A stretch of DNA of 64,000 nucleotides from JBFMCC01 sp037445635 (GTDB taxonomy: Bacteria > Chloroflexota > Anaerolineae > Anaerolineales > Villigracilaceae): contig JBBIKC010000002.1 of NCBI GenBank assembly GCA_037445635.1, forward strand, positions 124,001 to 188,000. Reading direction: 5' to 3'. The notes under the pieces were generated by a model. That model saw nothing but the letters and a program-made list of their open reading frames with translations, did no database searches and had not been told where the DNA came from. Below are positions 13,022-21,147 of this stretch, in pieces (positions within the stretch are counted from its first letter, which is position 1; each line of letters starts with the position of its first letter). The position numbers and the translations under genes were made by a program.

Positions 13022-14017
13022 TTTAACCCATATCTGCGCGGCCTGATCTTTGCGCAATGCAATGAGAGTCCCTCGCACGCGATACGCGCGCGGGTCGCCG
13101 AAGAAATTTTGCAGTTCGGGATAGATGGTGGTTCCAGGCGTCAGTCCGAGGTCGAGGAAGCGGCGGCGGGTGAATCCCCGCACGGCGTCGTCGAGCGTGA
13201 CGATCTCGGCGCGGCGGTCGTGCGGCAGTTCGGTCAACGGGATGGCCTCGCGCTTGAGCAACTCGCTTTCGGGCAGCGGCGCGACGCTGATGTTCGACGC
13301 CACCGCGGGCGCAAGACGATACTCGTTTTCGCCATCGCTCAAGACGACGCGTTGCGGAGTGCGTTCCAGAATGCGGATGTCTTGTCCCAAGCGGAGTCCC
13401 GCCGCCAGGATTTGTTCGTAGGCCAAAGCGGGCTCGTCCTCGAGATGAACGATTCGCGCGGGACGATCGGCCTGCCACGCCGTAATGGGCATTCCCTCCG
13501 CCCGATCCATTTTCCCCTCACGCGTCGGGATGGGGTCGCCGTGCGGATCGCGCGTGGGGTGGCCGAGGGCCGCGTCCAGTTCGTCGAGTTGCGCGTCCGT
13601 CAGGTGATGTTCGCGATGCTGCGCCTCATCGTGAATTTTTCCAAGTGGCATGCGCGCCTCGTCCGCGAGATAACGCTCCCATAAGCGGTGCGCGCGGACG
13701 ATGTGCAGCGCCCAGCGCTCTCCCTCGGCGGTGAGATGCAGTTGGTCGCCGCGCGATTCGAGCAGGCCTTGAGTCTCCATCCCCTCGATGAGACGCGTCA
13801 CGGTTGGCCGCGCCAGCCCCAGCGTTCCAGCCAGTGATACAGGCGAGGCGTGCCGTCCCTGCTGTTCACGGTCGAGCAGGTGTTTGAGTGCGTCCTCTAC
13901 CTGTTCGCGTTCCCGCGCGGCGCGGTAGGATTTGTATTGTGCAAAGAGTCCCACGCGGGGGAGAAGCGCGACGAGCAAAATTGCAGTAACTGCAATGAAC
14001 CAAAAAGTAACATTCAT
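13007..14017 (-). CDS. Membrane-anchored DtxR-family protein fused to FeoA-like domains
   Basis: 336 residues. Residues 1-25 form a membrane helix (FWFIAVTAILLVALLPRVGL); then a winged helix (VSLAGTLGLARPTVTRLIEG), a DtxR dimerisation/metal domain (HDEAQHREHH, GHPTRDPHGDPIP), one SH3-like segment and a C-terminal FeoA domain (RRRFLDLGLTPGTTIYPE). No separate feoA exists here, so this C terminus probably supplies it. The residue equal to DtxR Cys102/MntR Glu99 is Gln, so metal sensing may differ. ATG 14017 follows AGGTG; an in-frame ATG at 14035 is less likely. It may sense or couple at the membrane rather than act as a free repressor. Confidence 0.85.
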   Translation of the reverse strand: MNVTFWFIAVTAILLVALLPRVGLFAQYKSYRAAREREQVEDALKHLLDREQQGRHASPVSLAGTLGLARPTVTRLIEGMETQGLLESRGDQLHLTAEGERWALHIVRAHRLWERYLADEARMPLGKIHDEAQHREHHLTDAQLDELDAALGHPTRDPHGDPIPTREGKMDRAEGMPITAWQADRPARIVHLEDEPALAYEQILAAGLRLGQDIRILERTPQRVVLSDGENEYRLAPAVASNISVAPLPESELLKREAIPLTELPHDRRAEIVTLDDAVRGFTRRRFLDLGLTPGTTIYPELQNFFGDPRAYRVRGTLIALRKDQAAQIWVKEVHT

Positions 14018-14045
14018 AGTTTCACCTGATAACATGTATACCCGT

Positions 14046-14642
14046 TTACCTCAATTTCGGCAAAAACCGTCCCGTGCGTTTCATGTACTCGCGATATTCG
14101 TCGCCGAACTTTTCAATGAGGTTAGCTTCCTCTTTCGGTGTGCGGGCGGCCATGGCAATGAACGCGAGGATCGCGAGCAGGATGATGAACCAGTTATCAG
14201 CCATCAAACCAAATGACGCGATCAGCGACGAGCCAACGCTGTAAAGTGGATGCCGCACCCAGCGGTAGATTCCGTGCGTGACGAGTGTGTGCTGCTTGCG
14301 TGTTGCGCTGACAGGGGTGATGCCGCTGCCAATGCTGGTGAACAGCCAGTAGATGAGCGGGATGCAGGTCAGGCCGAGGGCGACTCCAAACCAGCGGACT
14401 GGTTCTGGCAAGTTCAGTTTCGGCCAACTCATCCACGCGGGATTGACCAGATACACCAACGGGCTAAGCCAGAGAAACAGACCGAAGACGCGGATGACCA
14501 TCATCATCGGCGTGCCATCGGCTTGGCGGGACAACTTCTCGCCAGAGTCGCGGTCGGCTTTGCGGCGAAAGTAGATGGAGATGCCTGCACCTGTGAACAG
14601 GATGAACGCGGCAAGGATGCGGAAAGCGATTTCGGTTTGCAT
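14046..14642 (-). CDS. Isoprenylcysteine methyltransferase-like membrane protein
   Basis: 198 residues with about five membrane helices and the ICMT/PEMT-type C-terminal signature: HGIYRWVRHPLYSVG followed by RTPKEEANLIEKFGDEYREY. Such proteins bind S-adenosylmethionine and methylate lipids or isoprenylated groups; the bacterial substrate is unknown. Start 14642 lies 4 bases after the regulator stop with AGGAT as ribosome binding site; the in-frame ATG at 14663 would overlap that gene. Why it belongs to an iron operon is unclear. Confidence 0.85.
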   Translation of the reverse strand: MQTEIAFRILAAFILFTGAGISIYFRRKADRDSGEKLSRQADGTPMMMVIRVFGLFLWLSPLVYLVNPAWMSWPKLNLPEPVRWFGVALGLTCIPLIYWLFTSIGSGITPVSATRKQHTLVTHGIYRWVRHPLYSVGSSLIASFGLMADNWFIILLAILAFIAMAARTPKEEANLIEKFGDEYREYMKRTGRFLPKLR

Positions 14643-14646
14643 TGGT

Positions 14647-15315
14647 TTATCCTGTTTCCACATAAATTTTGCTGGTAATATTAAAGCCCAGTACTGTGGA
14701 TTTGAGTCCGATCTTGATGGTTAGATTGTGGTCGAAGGGGGAGTAATCCATGACTTCGATCTGCGCGCCGGGGACGAGGCCCAGGTCTTCGAGATGCCGA
14801 AGCAAATCCGTGTCCGGGGACTTGACGCATTGGATGCGCGCGGTTTGGTTCGGTCTCAGCGTTGAAAGCGGTGTCGTATCGTCGAGCGGCATTTTCAAAT
14901 CGGCGGTTGGGATAAGTTCTCCGTGCGGGTCGCGAAGCGGATGTCCCATGGCCGCGGCGATCCGTCTCTCGAAATCCTCCGAGATGACGTGCTCCAGCCG
15001 CTCGGCCTCCTCGTGCACCTCATCCCAAGAATAGCCAAGCGTTTGCACGAGCCATGCCTCCAGCAGTCGGTGATGCCGAATGACCTCCAGGGCGGCGCGT
15101 TCTCCATCGGGTGTGAGGGTCACACCCTGATGCTTTTGATACCGTACGAGCGGCGGCGTGACGCTGGCGAGCCGCTGAATCATGCCGGTCACCGAGGCGG
15201 GCGAGATCCCAAGCCGCGCGGCCAGGTCGTTGGTGCTGGCCGGTGCGCCGTCCGCGCTGAGGTCGTAGATGTGTTTCAGATAATCCTGAATTGATTGGGT
15301 GAGTGTCTCGCTCAT
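14647..15315 (-). CDS. DtxR/MntR-family metal-dependent repressor
   Basis: 222 residues: winged-helix DNA-binding domain (about 10-70, with LAARLGISPASVTGMIQRL), dimerisation domain (about 75-145) and C-terminal FeoA-like SH3 domain (about 150-222). Metal-site residues resemble MntR more than DtxR: Asp11 in QDYLKHIY and Glu105/Glu108/His109 in HEEAERLEH. It probably represses its own operon when Fe or Mn is sufficient, acting at the box at 16073-16088. Second gene of the operon. Family is firm; metal preference is inferred. Confidence 0.93.
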   Translation of the reverse strand: MSETLTQSIQDYLKHIYDLSADGAPASTNDLAARLGISPASVTGMIQRLASVTPPLVRYQKHQGVTLTPDGERAALEVIRHHRLLEAWLVQTLGYSWDEVHEEAERLEHVISEDFERRIAAAMGHPLRDPHGELIPTADLKMPLDDTTPLSTLRPNQTARIQCVKSPDTDLLRHLEDLGLVPGAQIEVMDYSPFDHNLTIKIGLKSTVLGFNITSKIYVETG

Positions 15316-15357
15316 TTTGCCTCACTGCGTTCTGCCTGTCCTTCCTCCAGATTGAAC

Positions 15358-16053
15358 TCAGTTCCAAAGTACTAAGGTTGTGCAAGCAAAGAAGGTCAGA
15401 TAGGCGATGCTAAATCCTGCCCCTTCCGTCCAGTCCAGAACAAATTGCGGCAGGATGCGTTTGACCAGCAGCCAGACAATTGTCAATGTGACCGGGTTGA
15501 CCGCGGCCATCCAGATAGGGAAAGCGGTCCTGCCTGTGGCGACCAGAATGGAAAAGAGAACAGACGCGATAACAATGAAAAGCATGAGCGGACCATAACT
15601 CGCAATCAGCACTTTACGGTGACGGGCGATCATGTCCGCGATGAGGGGTTGGGAGGCTTCGTCAACTTTATTCAATGCCTGGACGTATTCGCCCATGTAA
15701 TAGAATGTCCCATGCACAAATGCGCCGTAGATAGAGGCCGCGCCGAAGAGCAGGCCGGTGACGAGTTGAGTCGAGGCATCTGCGCCCGTGAGACCATGGT
15801 ATACCTGCCAGAATCCTGCCAATACAAGCGGCGTGGAAAAGACTCCCAGTAACGCGCCCCAGATCATCCGGTTGGGCGAAAAGGCGGCCATTTTCTCTGC
15901 GTCCGAGAGTAATTTGGCATATGGTTTCAATTTGGGAAAATCGTCCAGATTAACTTTACCGGCCAGCAACAACACATCGCCAATGGCGTAAAGTATTGCG
16001 CCCAAAATTGCCAGCAGACCGGTCACGCGGAGGGGGAGAATAAGTTGACCCAT
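15358..16053 (-). CDS. Multi-pass membrane protein of unknown function, first gene of the feo operon
   Basis: 231 residues with about six to seven hydrophobic segments, opening with LRVTGLLAILGAILYAIGDVLLLAG. It resembles a family of uncharacterised membrane proteins with an early GD motif, but I cannot name it securely. ATG 16053 is preceded by AAGAAGGAAAC. It is the promoter-proximal gene under the DtxR-type box, so it may take part in metal handling. The distance to the repressor gene is 42 bases. Confidence 0.8.
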   Translation of the reverse strand: MGQLILPLRVTGLLAILGAILYAIGDVLLLAGKVNLDDFPKLKPYAKLLSDAEKMAAFSPNRMIWGALLGVFSTPLVLAGFWQVYHGLTGADASTQLVTGLLFGAASIYGAFVHGTFYYMGEYVQALNKVDEASQPLIADMIARHRKVLIASYGPLMLFIVIASVLFSILVATGRTAFPIWMAAVNPVTLTIVWLLVKRILPQFVLDWTEGAGFSIAYLTFFACTTLVLWN

Positions 16054-16072
16054 GATGTTTCCTTCTTAAAAA

Positions 16073-16088
16073 TTTAGGTTATCCTAAA
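16073..16088 (-). promoter_or_regulatory. DtxR/IdeR-type operator
   Basis: Perfect inverted repeat TTTAGG-TTAT-CCTAAA. Its sequence follows the known DtxR/IdeR box (TTAGGTTAGCCTAACCTAA) over its first 14 bases but for one. It lies directly downstream of the -10 box, over the expected transcription start, the position of a repressor site. Confidence 0.82.
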
Positions 16089-16091
16089 AAC

Positions 16092-16119
16092 ATTATATGC
16101 CCTAACTAGAAATTGTCAA
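16092..16119 (-). promoter_or_regulatory. Consensus promoter of the feo operon
   Basis: Minus strand: -35 TTGACA (16119-16114), spacer 16, -10 TATAAT (16097-16092). Both hexamers are perfect consensus, fitting a strong promoter kept off by a repressor. Confidence 0.88.
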
Positions 16120-16131
16120 GGGGATTAGTAC

Positions 16132-16159
16132 TTGACTTTTCCCAAAATCCTTGTAAAAT
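16132..16159 (+). promoter_or_regulatory. Promoter of the amino-sugar operon
   Basis: -35 TTGACT (16132-16137), spacer 16, -10 TAAAAT (16154-16159). Divergent from the feo promoter. Downstream is AAGTACAATGAATTTAC before the first gene, a possible operator region for the ROK regulator. Confidence 0.7.
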
Positions 16160-16208
16160 GAGTTTGTAAGTACAATGAATTTACAAAGTGCATCAAGTTC
16201 AGGTTGTC

Positions 16209-17366
16209 ATGAAAAAGGCAACGCATCAGCAAACCAAGCAGCATAATCGTGACCTTGTCCTGCGGACGCTCTTCGCAAACGATACGATCAGCCGCGCGGA
16301 GATCGCCCGGGTCACGAAGTTGACGCGCACGACGGTCTCGGATGCGGTTGCGGGTTTGCTTGCAGAAGGTCTGGTTCAGGAAGTCGGGTTTGGCTCCTCG
16401 CTGGGGGGCAAAAACCCGATATTGCTTAGCGTGGTGGGCGACTCGCGCTACCTGATTGGTTTGAACCTGGCGCAGGATAAATTTATCGGCGCGATCGTCA
16501 ATCTGAGGGGCGAGATCAAGGAAACCGTCGAATTGCCGGTGCAGAATGGGAATGGGGAACAGGCGCTCGAATCGGTCTACAAGATACTGGATGCCCTCCT
16601 CGAAAGGAAATGGAAACCGATCGTCGGCATCGGCGTCGGCGCGCCGGGCTTGATCAATACCCGCGAGGGAATTGTGGTCAATGCAGTCAATCTGGAATGG
16701 CGCGACCTGCCGTTGGCGAATCTGCTCGAAGCGCGTTACCACCTGCCTGTTAAGGTTTTGAACGACAGCCAGGCGACTGCGATCGGCGAATATGTCTATG
16801 GCGGCGAGCACAACCCTGACGGCAATCTCGTCGTTGTCAACGTGAAGCACGGCATCGGCGCGGGCATTCTCATCAACGGCCGTCTGTTCCAGGGCGATGG
16901 GGGAGGCGCGGGTGAGATCGGTCATGTGGTCGTGCGGGAAAACGGCGCGCAATGCCGCTGCGGCAAGCGCGGCTGTCTCGAAACGATAGCCAGTGCGCGC
17001 GCGGTGGTCGAGCGCGCGGGTATGGATTCGTTGGATGCGGTCGAAACTGCGTACCGCGCGGGCGATACTCAAGTTGAGCGGATTGTCCTGGAGGCGGGAC
17101 ATTATCTGGGTACATCGCTTGCCGGCCTGATCGGAACATTGAATATTCAAAAAATTGTGCTGACTGGCGACATGACGCGCTTCGGCGCCGCGTGGCTTGA
17201 GGCGGTCAATCGTTCCATGCAGGATGCCGCCCTGACCCGTATGGCGGAAGGGACTCGACTGGAAATCGGCAAACTGGATTTTCGCGGATGCATTCTGGGT
17301 GCGTCGGCGTTCTTGCTGCTCGACGATTATTCCCTGCTCTTCACGGGTTTTGAGGAGAGTGGATGA
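16209..17366 (+). CDS. ROK-family transcriptional regulator (NagC/Mlc type)
   Basis: 385 residues. N-terminal winged helix (NDTISRAEIARVTKLTRTTV) and C-terminal ROK domain with the zinc-type motif CRCGKRGCLETIASA and GVGAPGLIN. Such proteins sense a sugar or sugar phosphate, here probably an amino sugar given the operon. ATG 16209 fits the family start MKKATHQQTKQHNRDL; an in-frame GTG at 16188 is an alternative. Its stop overlaps the next start (ATGA). Most likely an autoregulator of the downstream genes. Confidence 0.92.
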   Translation: MKKATHQQTKQHNRDLVLRTLFANDTISRAEIARVTKLTRTTVSDAVAGLLAEGLVQEVGFGSSLGGKNPILLSVVGDSRYLIGLNLAQDKFIGAIVNLRGEIKETVELPVQNGNGEQALESVYKILDALLERKWKPIVGIGVGAPGLINTREGIVVNAVNLEWRDLPLANLLEARYHLPVKVLNDSQATAIGEYVYGGEHNPDGNLVVVNVKHGIGAGILINGRLFQGDGGGAGEIGHVVVRENGAQCRCGKRGCLETIASARAVVERAGMDSLDAVETAYRAGDTQVERIVLEAGHYLGTSLAGLIGTLNIQKIVLTGDMTRFGAAWLEAVNRSMQDAALTRMAEGTRLEIGKLDFRGCILGASAFLLLDDYSLLFTGFEESG

Positions 17367-18769
17367 CGGGTCTTGCGCTTCCAGCTCCCCGTGTTCTGCC
17401 TCCGCTGGATGAGGGCTTTCGTCCCGCAGTGCTGGCGAACCGCGCCTTTCGCGACCGCCTCGGTTCGGAGGGGGCGCGCCTGGTCCTCGGTCTGGAGCGA
17501 AGCGAGCGCGAGTTTTCGCGCTTCGAGATGCGGGTTTACCCTGCGGGTCATCCAGATTTCGAATCCAATTTTCGGTTTGTCGAGCGCATCGCCAAGTTTC
17601 TGCTCTGGCAGCGTGGCGGATACAAGTTGTATGTTGGCGGACCGCGCGCGATTGCGGAGTATTTGAGCGAGGCGTATTCTGCCGATGGCGCGCGGAGTTT
17701 CGACGTTCATTTCATGGGGGAGCAGGTCTATGAAAAGCCGTTTTCGGTTGTCGCTTGTTCTGCGGATGAAGTGCCCGCATCGCGCGAGACGGGAAAGCGG
17801 CTCGGGCGCAACCTGGAGGGCCACCGCATCGGCTTTGACCTGGGCGCCTCCGACCGAAAGGTCAGCGCGGTGGTGGACGGGGTTCCCATCTACAGCGAGG
17901 AAGTGATTTGGGAACCGCGCAGTCATGCCGATCCCGAATATCACTACCGAGAGATTGTCGCCGCTTTGAAGACAGCCGCGTCCAAGATGACGCGCGTGGA
18001 CGCCATCGGCGGCAGTTCGGCAGGCATTTACATTGACAACCGTCCGATGGTGGCGTCGTTATTCCGCGGCGTGCCAAAGGAACGCTTTGACGAGGTGCGG
18101 AATCTCTTTTTGCGAATCCGCGAAGAGATGGGTGTCCCGCTGGAGGTGATCAACGACGGCGATGTCACCGCGTTGGCGGGCTCGATGTCCATCGGAGATA
18201 ACGGGATTCTGGGCATTGCGCTTGGATCGAGTGAGGCGGCAGGCTACGTCAACATGGAGGGTCATATCATGGGCTGGCTGAATGAACTGGCCTTTGCACC
18301 GATTGACTACGGGCCGAGCGCGCCTGTCGAAGAGTGGTCGGGCGATCGAGGGTGCGGCGCGTCATATTTTTCACAGCAATGTGTATTTCGCCTCGCGCCC
18401 AGGGCGGGAATTGAGATACCTGTTGATTTAACCGACGCCGAGAGGTTGAAGTTTGTGCAGAAGAGACTTGAAGCAGGTTTTGAGGACGCGGCCGCGATCT
18501 GGCGGAGCATGGGTGTGTATCTTGGCTATGGATTGGCTCATTACGCAGATTTTTATGATCTGAAGCACGTTTTGATCCTGGGTCGCTGCACATCCGGCCG
18601 CGGCGGAGACATTTTGATCGAAGGCATAAATCAGGTGTGGAAGACGGAGTTCCCTGAATTCTCGGCAAAGATAACGCTGCATCTGCCTGACGAGAAGGTG
18701 CGCCGCGTGGGGCAGTCCGTGGCGGCGGCGAGCCTGCCCGTCCTGTTTTCTGAAGAGGAGCGCGTGTGA
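17363..18769 (+). CDS. ROK-like sugar kinase, divergent
   Basis: 468 residues. A leading 150-residue extension is followed by an ASKHA/ROK fold: GFDLGASDRKVSAVVDG as phosphate-1 motif, DAIGGSSAGIYIDN, VINDGDVTALAGS and GILGIALGSSEAAGY. The usual ROK zinc motif is absent. Probably phosphorylates the imported amino sugar, but that is from context. ATG 17363 overlaps the preceding stop, and its own stop overlaps the deacetylase GTG, so the three genes are coupled. Confidence 0.78.
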   Translation: MTGLALPAPRVLPPLDEGFRPAVLANRAFRDRLGSEGARLVLGLERSEREFSRFEMRVYPAGHPDFESNFRFVERIAKFLLWQRGGYKLYVGGPRAIAEYLSEAYSADGARSFDVHFMGEQVYEKPFSVVACSADEVPASRETGKRLGRNLEGHRIGFDLGASDRKVSAVVDGVPIYSEEVIWEPRSHADPEYHYREIVAALKTAASKMTRVDAIGGSSAGIYIDNRPMVASLFRGVPKERFDEVRNLFLRIREEMGVPLEVINDGDVTALAGSMSIGDNGILGIALGSSEAAGYVNMEGHIMGWLNELAFAPIDYGPSAPVEEWSGDRGCGASYFSQQCVFRLAPRAGIEIPVDLTDAERLKFVQKRLEAGFEDAAAIWRSMGVYLGYGLAHYADFYDLKHVLILGRCTSGRGGDILIEGINQVWKTEFPEFSAKITLHLPDEKVRRVGQSVAAASLPVLFSEEERV

Positions 18770-19614
18770 AATTTCACCTCGATACTGCCGAGATCTTCGT
18801 TCCCGATGGTCTGGCTGTTGACCAGGCCTTGGCGCGCACCACACACTTGTGCATTGCCGCGCACCAGGACGACATCGAAATCATGGCCGCCCAGCCGATC
18901 CTGGAATGCTTCCAGCAAAAGCACAAGTGGTTCACAGGCGTGGTGATGACCGACGGCCGCGGTTCACCGCGCGATAATTTGTACAGGGACTGCACCGACG
19001 AGGAGATGCGCCTCATCCGAATCAAGGAACAACGCAAGGCGGCAGTTGTCGGCGAATACGGCGCGCAGGTCATGCTGGATTATCCGAGCAAAGCGATCAA
19101 GGACGCCTCGAAGTCAGAGGCTGTAGATGATCTTGTCAACCTGCTGAAAGCGACGAAGCCGCAGATCGTTTACACCCACAATCTTGCCGATAAGCACGAT
19201 ACGCACGTGGCGGTCGCGCTCAGGGTGGTGGCGGCCCTTCGCAGGCTGGATCAGGCCGAACGTCCCGCGCGACTCGTGGGGTGCGAGGTCTGGCGCGCGC
19301 TGGATTGGATGGTCGATTCCGACAAGTTTCAAATGAACGTCTCCGAGCACGAGAATTTGCAGTTTGCCCTGCTGGGCGTGTTCGATTCGCAGATCGCAGG
19401 TGGAAAGCGGTACGACCTGGCCTCGATGGGTCGCCGCCGCGCCAATGCCACGTACTTCGAATCGCACGGAGTGGACAACACGACCGGGCTGTCGTACGCG
19501 ATGGATATGAGTCCGTTGATGAGCGATGCGGCGGGCGACCCTGCCGCGTTTGCCGGGGCTTTTATCCAGCGCTTCGCGCAGGATGTGGATGATCGAATCC
19601 GCAGGATGATTTAG
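18766..19614 (+). CDS. PIG-L/LmbE-family deacetylase
   Basis: 282 residues. Zinc-dependent deacetylase family acting on N-acetylglucosaminyl groups. The metal motif is AHQDDIEIMA (usual form AHPDDE, with Gln for Pro), and the distal His is in THNLADKHDTHVAVALR. GTG start overlaps the kinase stop (GTGA) with GAGGAG upstream. In this operon it could deacetylate GlcNAc, GlcNAc-6-P or a disaccharide, replacing NagA, as the Dac enzyme does in archaeal chitin degradation. Family firm, substrate inferred. Confidence 0.9.
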   Translation: MKFHLDTAEIFVPDGLAVDQALARTTHLCIAAHQDDIEIMAAQPILECFQQKHKWFTGVVMTDGRGSPRDNLYRDCTDEEMRLIRIKEQRKAAVVGEYGAQVMLDYPSKAIKDASKSEAVDDLVNLLKATKPQIVYTHNLADKHDTHVAVALRVVAALRRLDQAERPARLVGCEVWRALDWMVDSDKFQMNVSEHENLQFALLGVFDSQIAGGKRYDLASMGRRRANATYFESHGVDNTTGLSYAMDMSPLMSDAAGDPAAFAGAFIQRFAQDVDDRIRRMI

Positions 19615-19697
19615 CCTGAAAGAAAGGAGGATGAGAGACCTCGCCTTTTACCAAAACCATGCACGAACTTTCGATTCACCAAAAAGGAGAAGAAACC

Positions 19698-21059
19698 ATG
19701 CGTAAGAATCTGTATGCTTTGCTGTCGGCTCTGATGCTGCTGAGTTTCGTGCTGACAGCCTGCGGCGGGACCCCCGCCGCGACGGAAGCCGCGCAGGGCA
19801 CCGAGGCCCCGGCTGCGACCGAACCGTCCGCGCCCGAAGCCGTCACTTTGAAGATCTACCTGCTGGACTACACGCCCGATACCATCGCCTGGCTCAAGAG
19901 CGATATCAATCCCGCTTTCGAAGCCGCGCATCCGGGTGTGACCGTTGAGATTACCGAGGGCAGTTGGAGCGGCTGGGACACCACGTTCAGCGGCTTCTTT
20001 GCCGCCGGCGAGGGTCCCGATATCATCAACCTCGGCTCGGAGATGAACACGCTTTATGGCGAGAGCCTGGCCGACATGGAGCCCTATCTGGGCGAAGCCG
20101 CCTGGCCCGACATCAAGAACTTCGGTCCCGCGCTCGAGAATGCCAAGTATGAAGGTAAACTGCGCGGCCTGCCGATCTTTACGGCCCCGCGCTACGTTTT
20201 CTGCCGCACCGACCTGATGGAAGCCGCCGGCTGGACGACGGGCACTCCGAAGAACTTCGCGGAGTGGACCGAGTTCGCCGCGCAGGCCTCCAAGGTTGAC
20301 CCTGCAACGAACTCGCTGATCCAGCAGGCGCTCGTCCCGGTGGACGCCGGTTCGATGGCCGACTGGCAGTGGTGGCTGCTGGTCTACTATTCGCTCGGTG
20401 GTACACTGTACAAGGACGACGGTTCCCCGAACTTCGACTCCCCTGAAGCGCTGGCGACGACGCAGTTCATGCTCGATATGCGCCAGGCCACCTACGGGCC
20501 GGCCGCGGACGCGGTTGGAGCCCTGCCTACTGGAACCGGTTCTGTGATCGACGTCAGCGACGACACCGGTAAGGACAACGGCGCCGTCTGTCTCGCCCAC
20601 TCCGGCTGGGCCGCGCCTCCGTTCGACCGCCCGATCTGGGAGAAGATCAGCATTGACCCGTTCTTCGGCGATCCCGCCAACTTCCCCAACAGCAAGCCGG
20701 TCGTGCTGGCCTTCAATGACTGGCTGGCGGTGGCGGATTACAGCCCGAACAAGGAACTGGCCGCCGAGTGGTTGAAACTGGCCTTCAGCAAGGACGCCAA
20801 CAACAAATGGAACGAGACCATGGGCCTGATCCCCGCCCGCAACGACTCGCAGTTCGGTTTCGTGACCGAATCGCCGCAGTTGCAGCGTGAAGCGGAACTT
20901 GCCGCGCAGTACGGCGTCGGTTTCGCTGGAATCAAAGAAGCGGCCAAGCTCTCGACCATCATGCAGGACGCTCTGGGAAAGCTCATCACCGAAGAACTGA
21001 CCCCGGAGGAAGTCGTTGCGAAGATTCAGGAAGAGTACTCAGCCGCTCTGGGTGAATGA
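19698..21059 (+). CDS. ABC sugar-binding lipoprotein (family 1)
   Basis: 453 residues. Lipoprotein signal peptide with lipobox LTAC (Cys after LSFVLTA), then a Thr/Ala/Glu/Pro linker (TEAAQGTEAPAATEPSAPEA) and a type-1 extracellular solute-binding domain (EITEGSWSGWDTTFSGFFAAG, EGPDIINLGSEMN). ATG 19698 is preceded by AAAGGAGAAG. It delivers sugar to the two permeases downstream. No ATPase gene is in the operon, so a shared MsmX-type ATPase is likely. A long hairpin after its stop may stabilise its mRNA. Confidence 0.93.
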   Translation: MRKNLYALLSALMLLSFVLTACGGTPAATEAAQGTEAPAATEPSAPEAVTLKIYLLDYTPDTIAWLKSDINPAFEAAHPGVTVEITEGSWSGWDTTFSGFFAAGEGPDIINLGSEMNTLYGESLADMEPYLGEAAWPDIKNFGPALENAKYEGKLRGLPIFTAPRYVFCRTDLMEAAGWTTGTPKNFAEWTEFAAQASKVDPATNSLIQQALVPVDAGSMADWQWWLLVYYSLGGTLYKDDGSPNFDSPEALATTQFMLDMRQATYGPAADAVGALPTGTGSVIDVSDDTGKDNGAVCLAHSGWAAPPFDRPIWEKISIDPFFGDPANFPNSKPVVLAFNDWLAVADYSPNKELAAEWLKLAFSKDANNKWNETMGLIPARNDSQFGFVTESPQLQREAELAAQYGVGFAGIKEAAKLSTIMQDALGKLITEELTPEEVVAKIQEEYSAALGE

Positions 21060-21082
21060 TAGCACCCCTTGGCCCGTACGTT

Positions 21083-21117
21083 AATGGCTGGATGGGGGAT
21101 GACCCCATCCGGCCATT
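21083..21117 (+). promoter_or_regulatory. Intercistronic hairpin after the binding-protein gene
   Basis: 15-bp stem with one G-T pair (arms 21083-21097 and 21103-21117), no T-run. Typical of a 3' stabilising or processing hairpin that raises binding-protein mRNA over permease mRNA. Confidence 0.65.
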
Positions 21118-21147
21118 GCTGGAATATCCTTGCATGAGGCAGAACAC

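Noticed and set aside
12928..13062. N-terminal extension of the FeoB G-domain protein (open frame to 13062)
   Set aside because: It is the translation of a palindromic repeat; a good ribosome binding site and the family start are at 12927.
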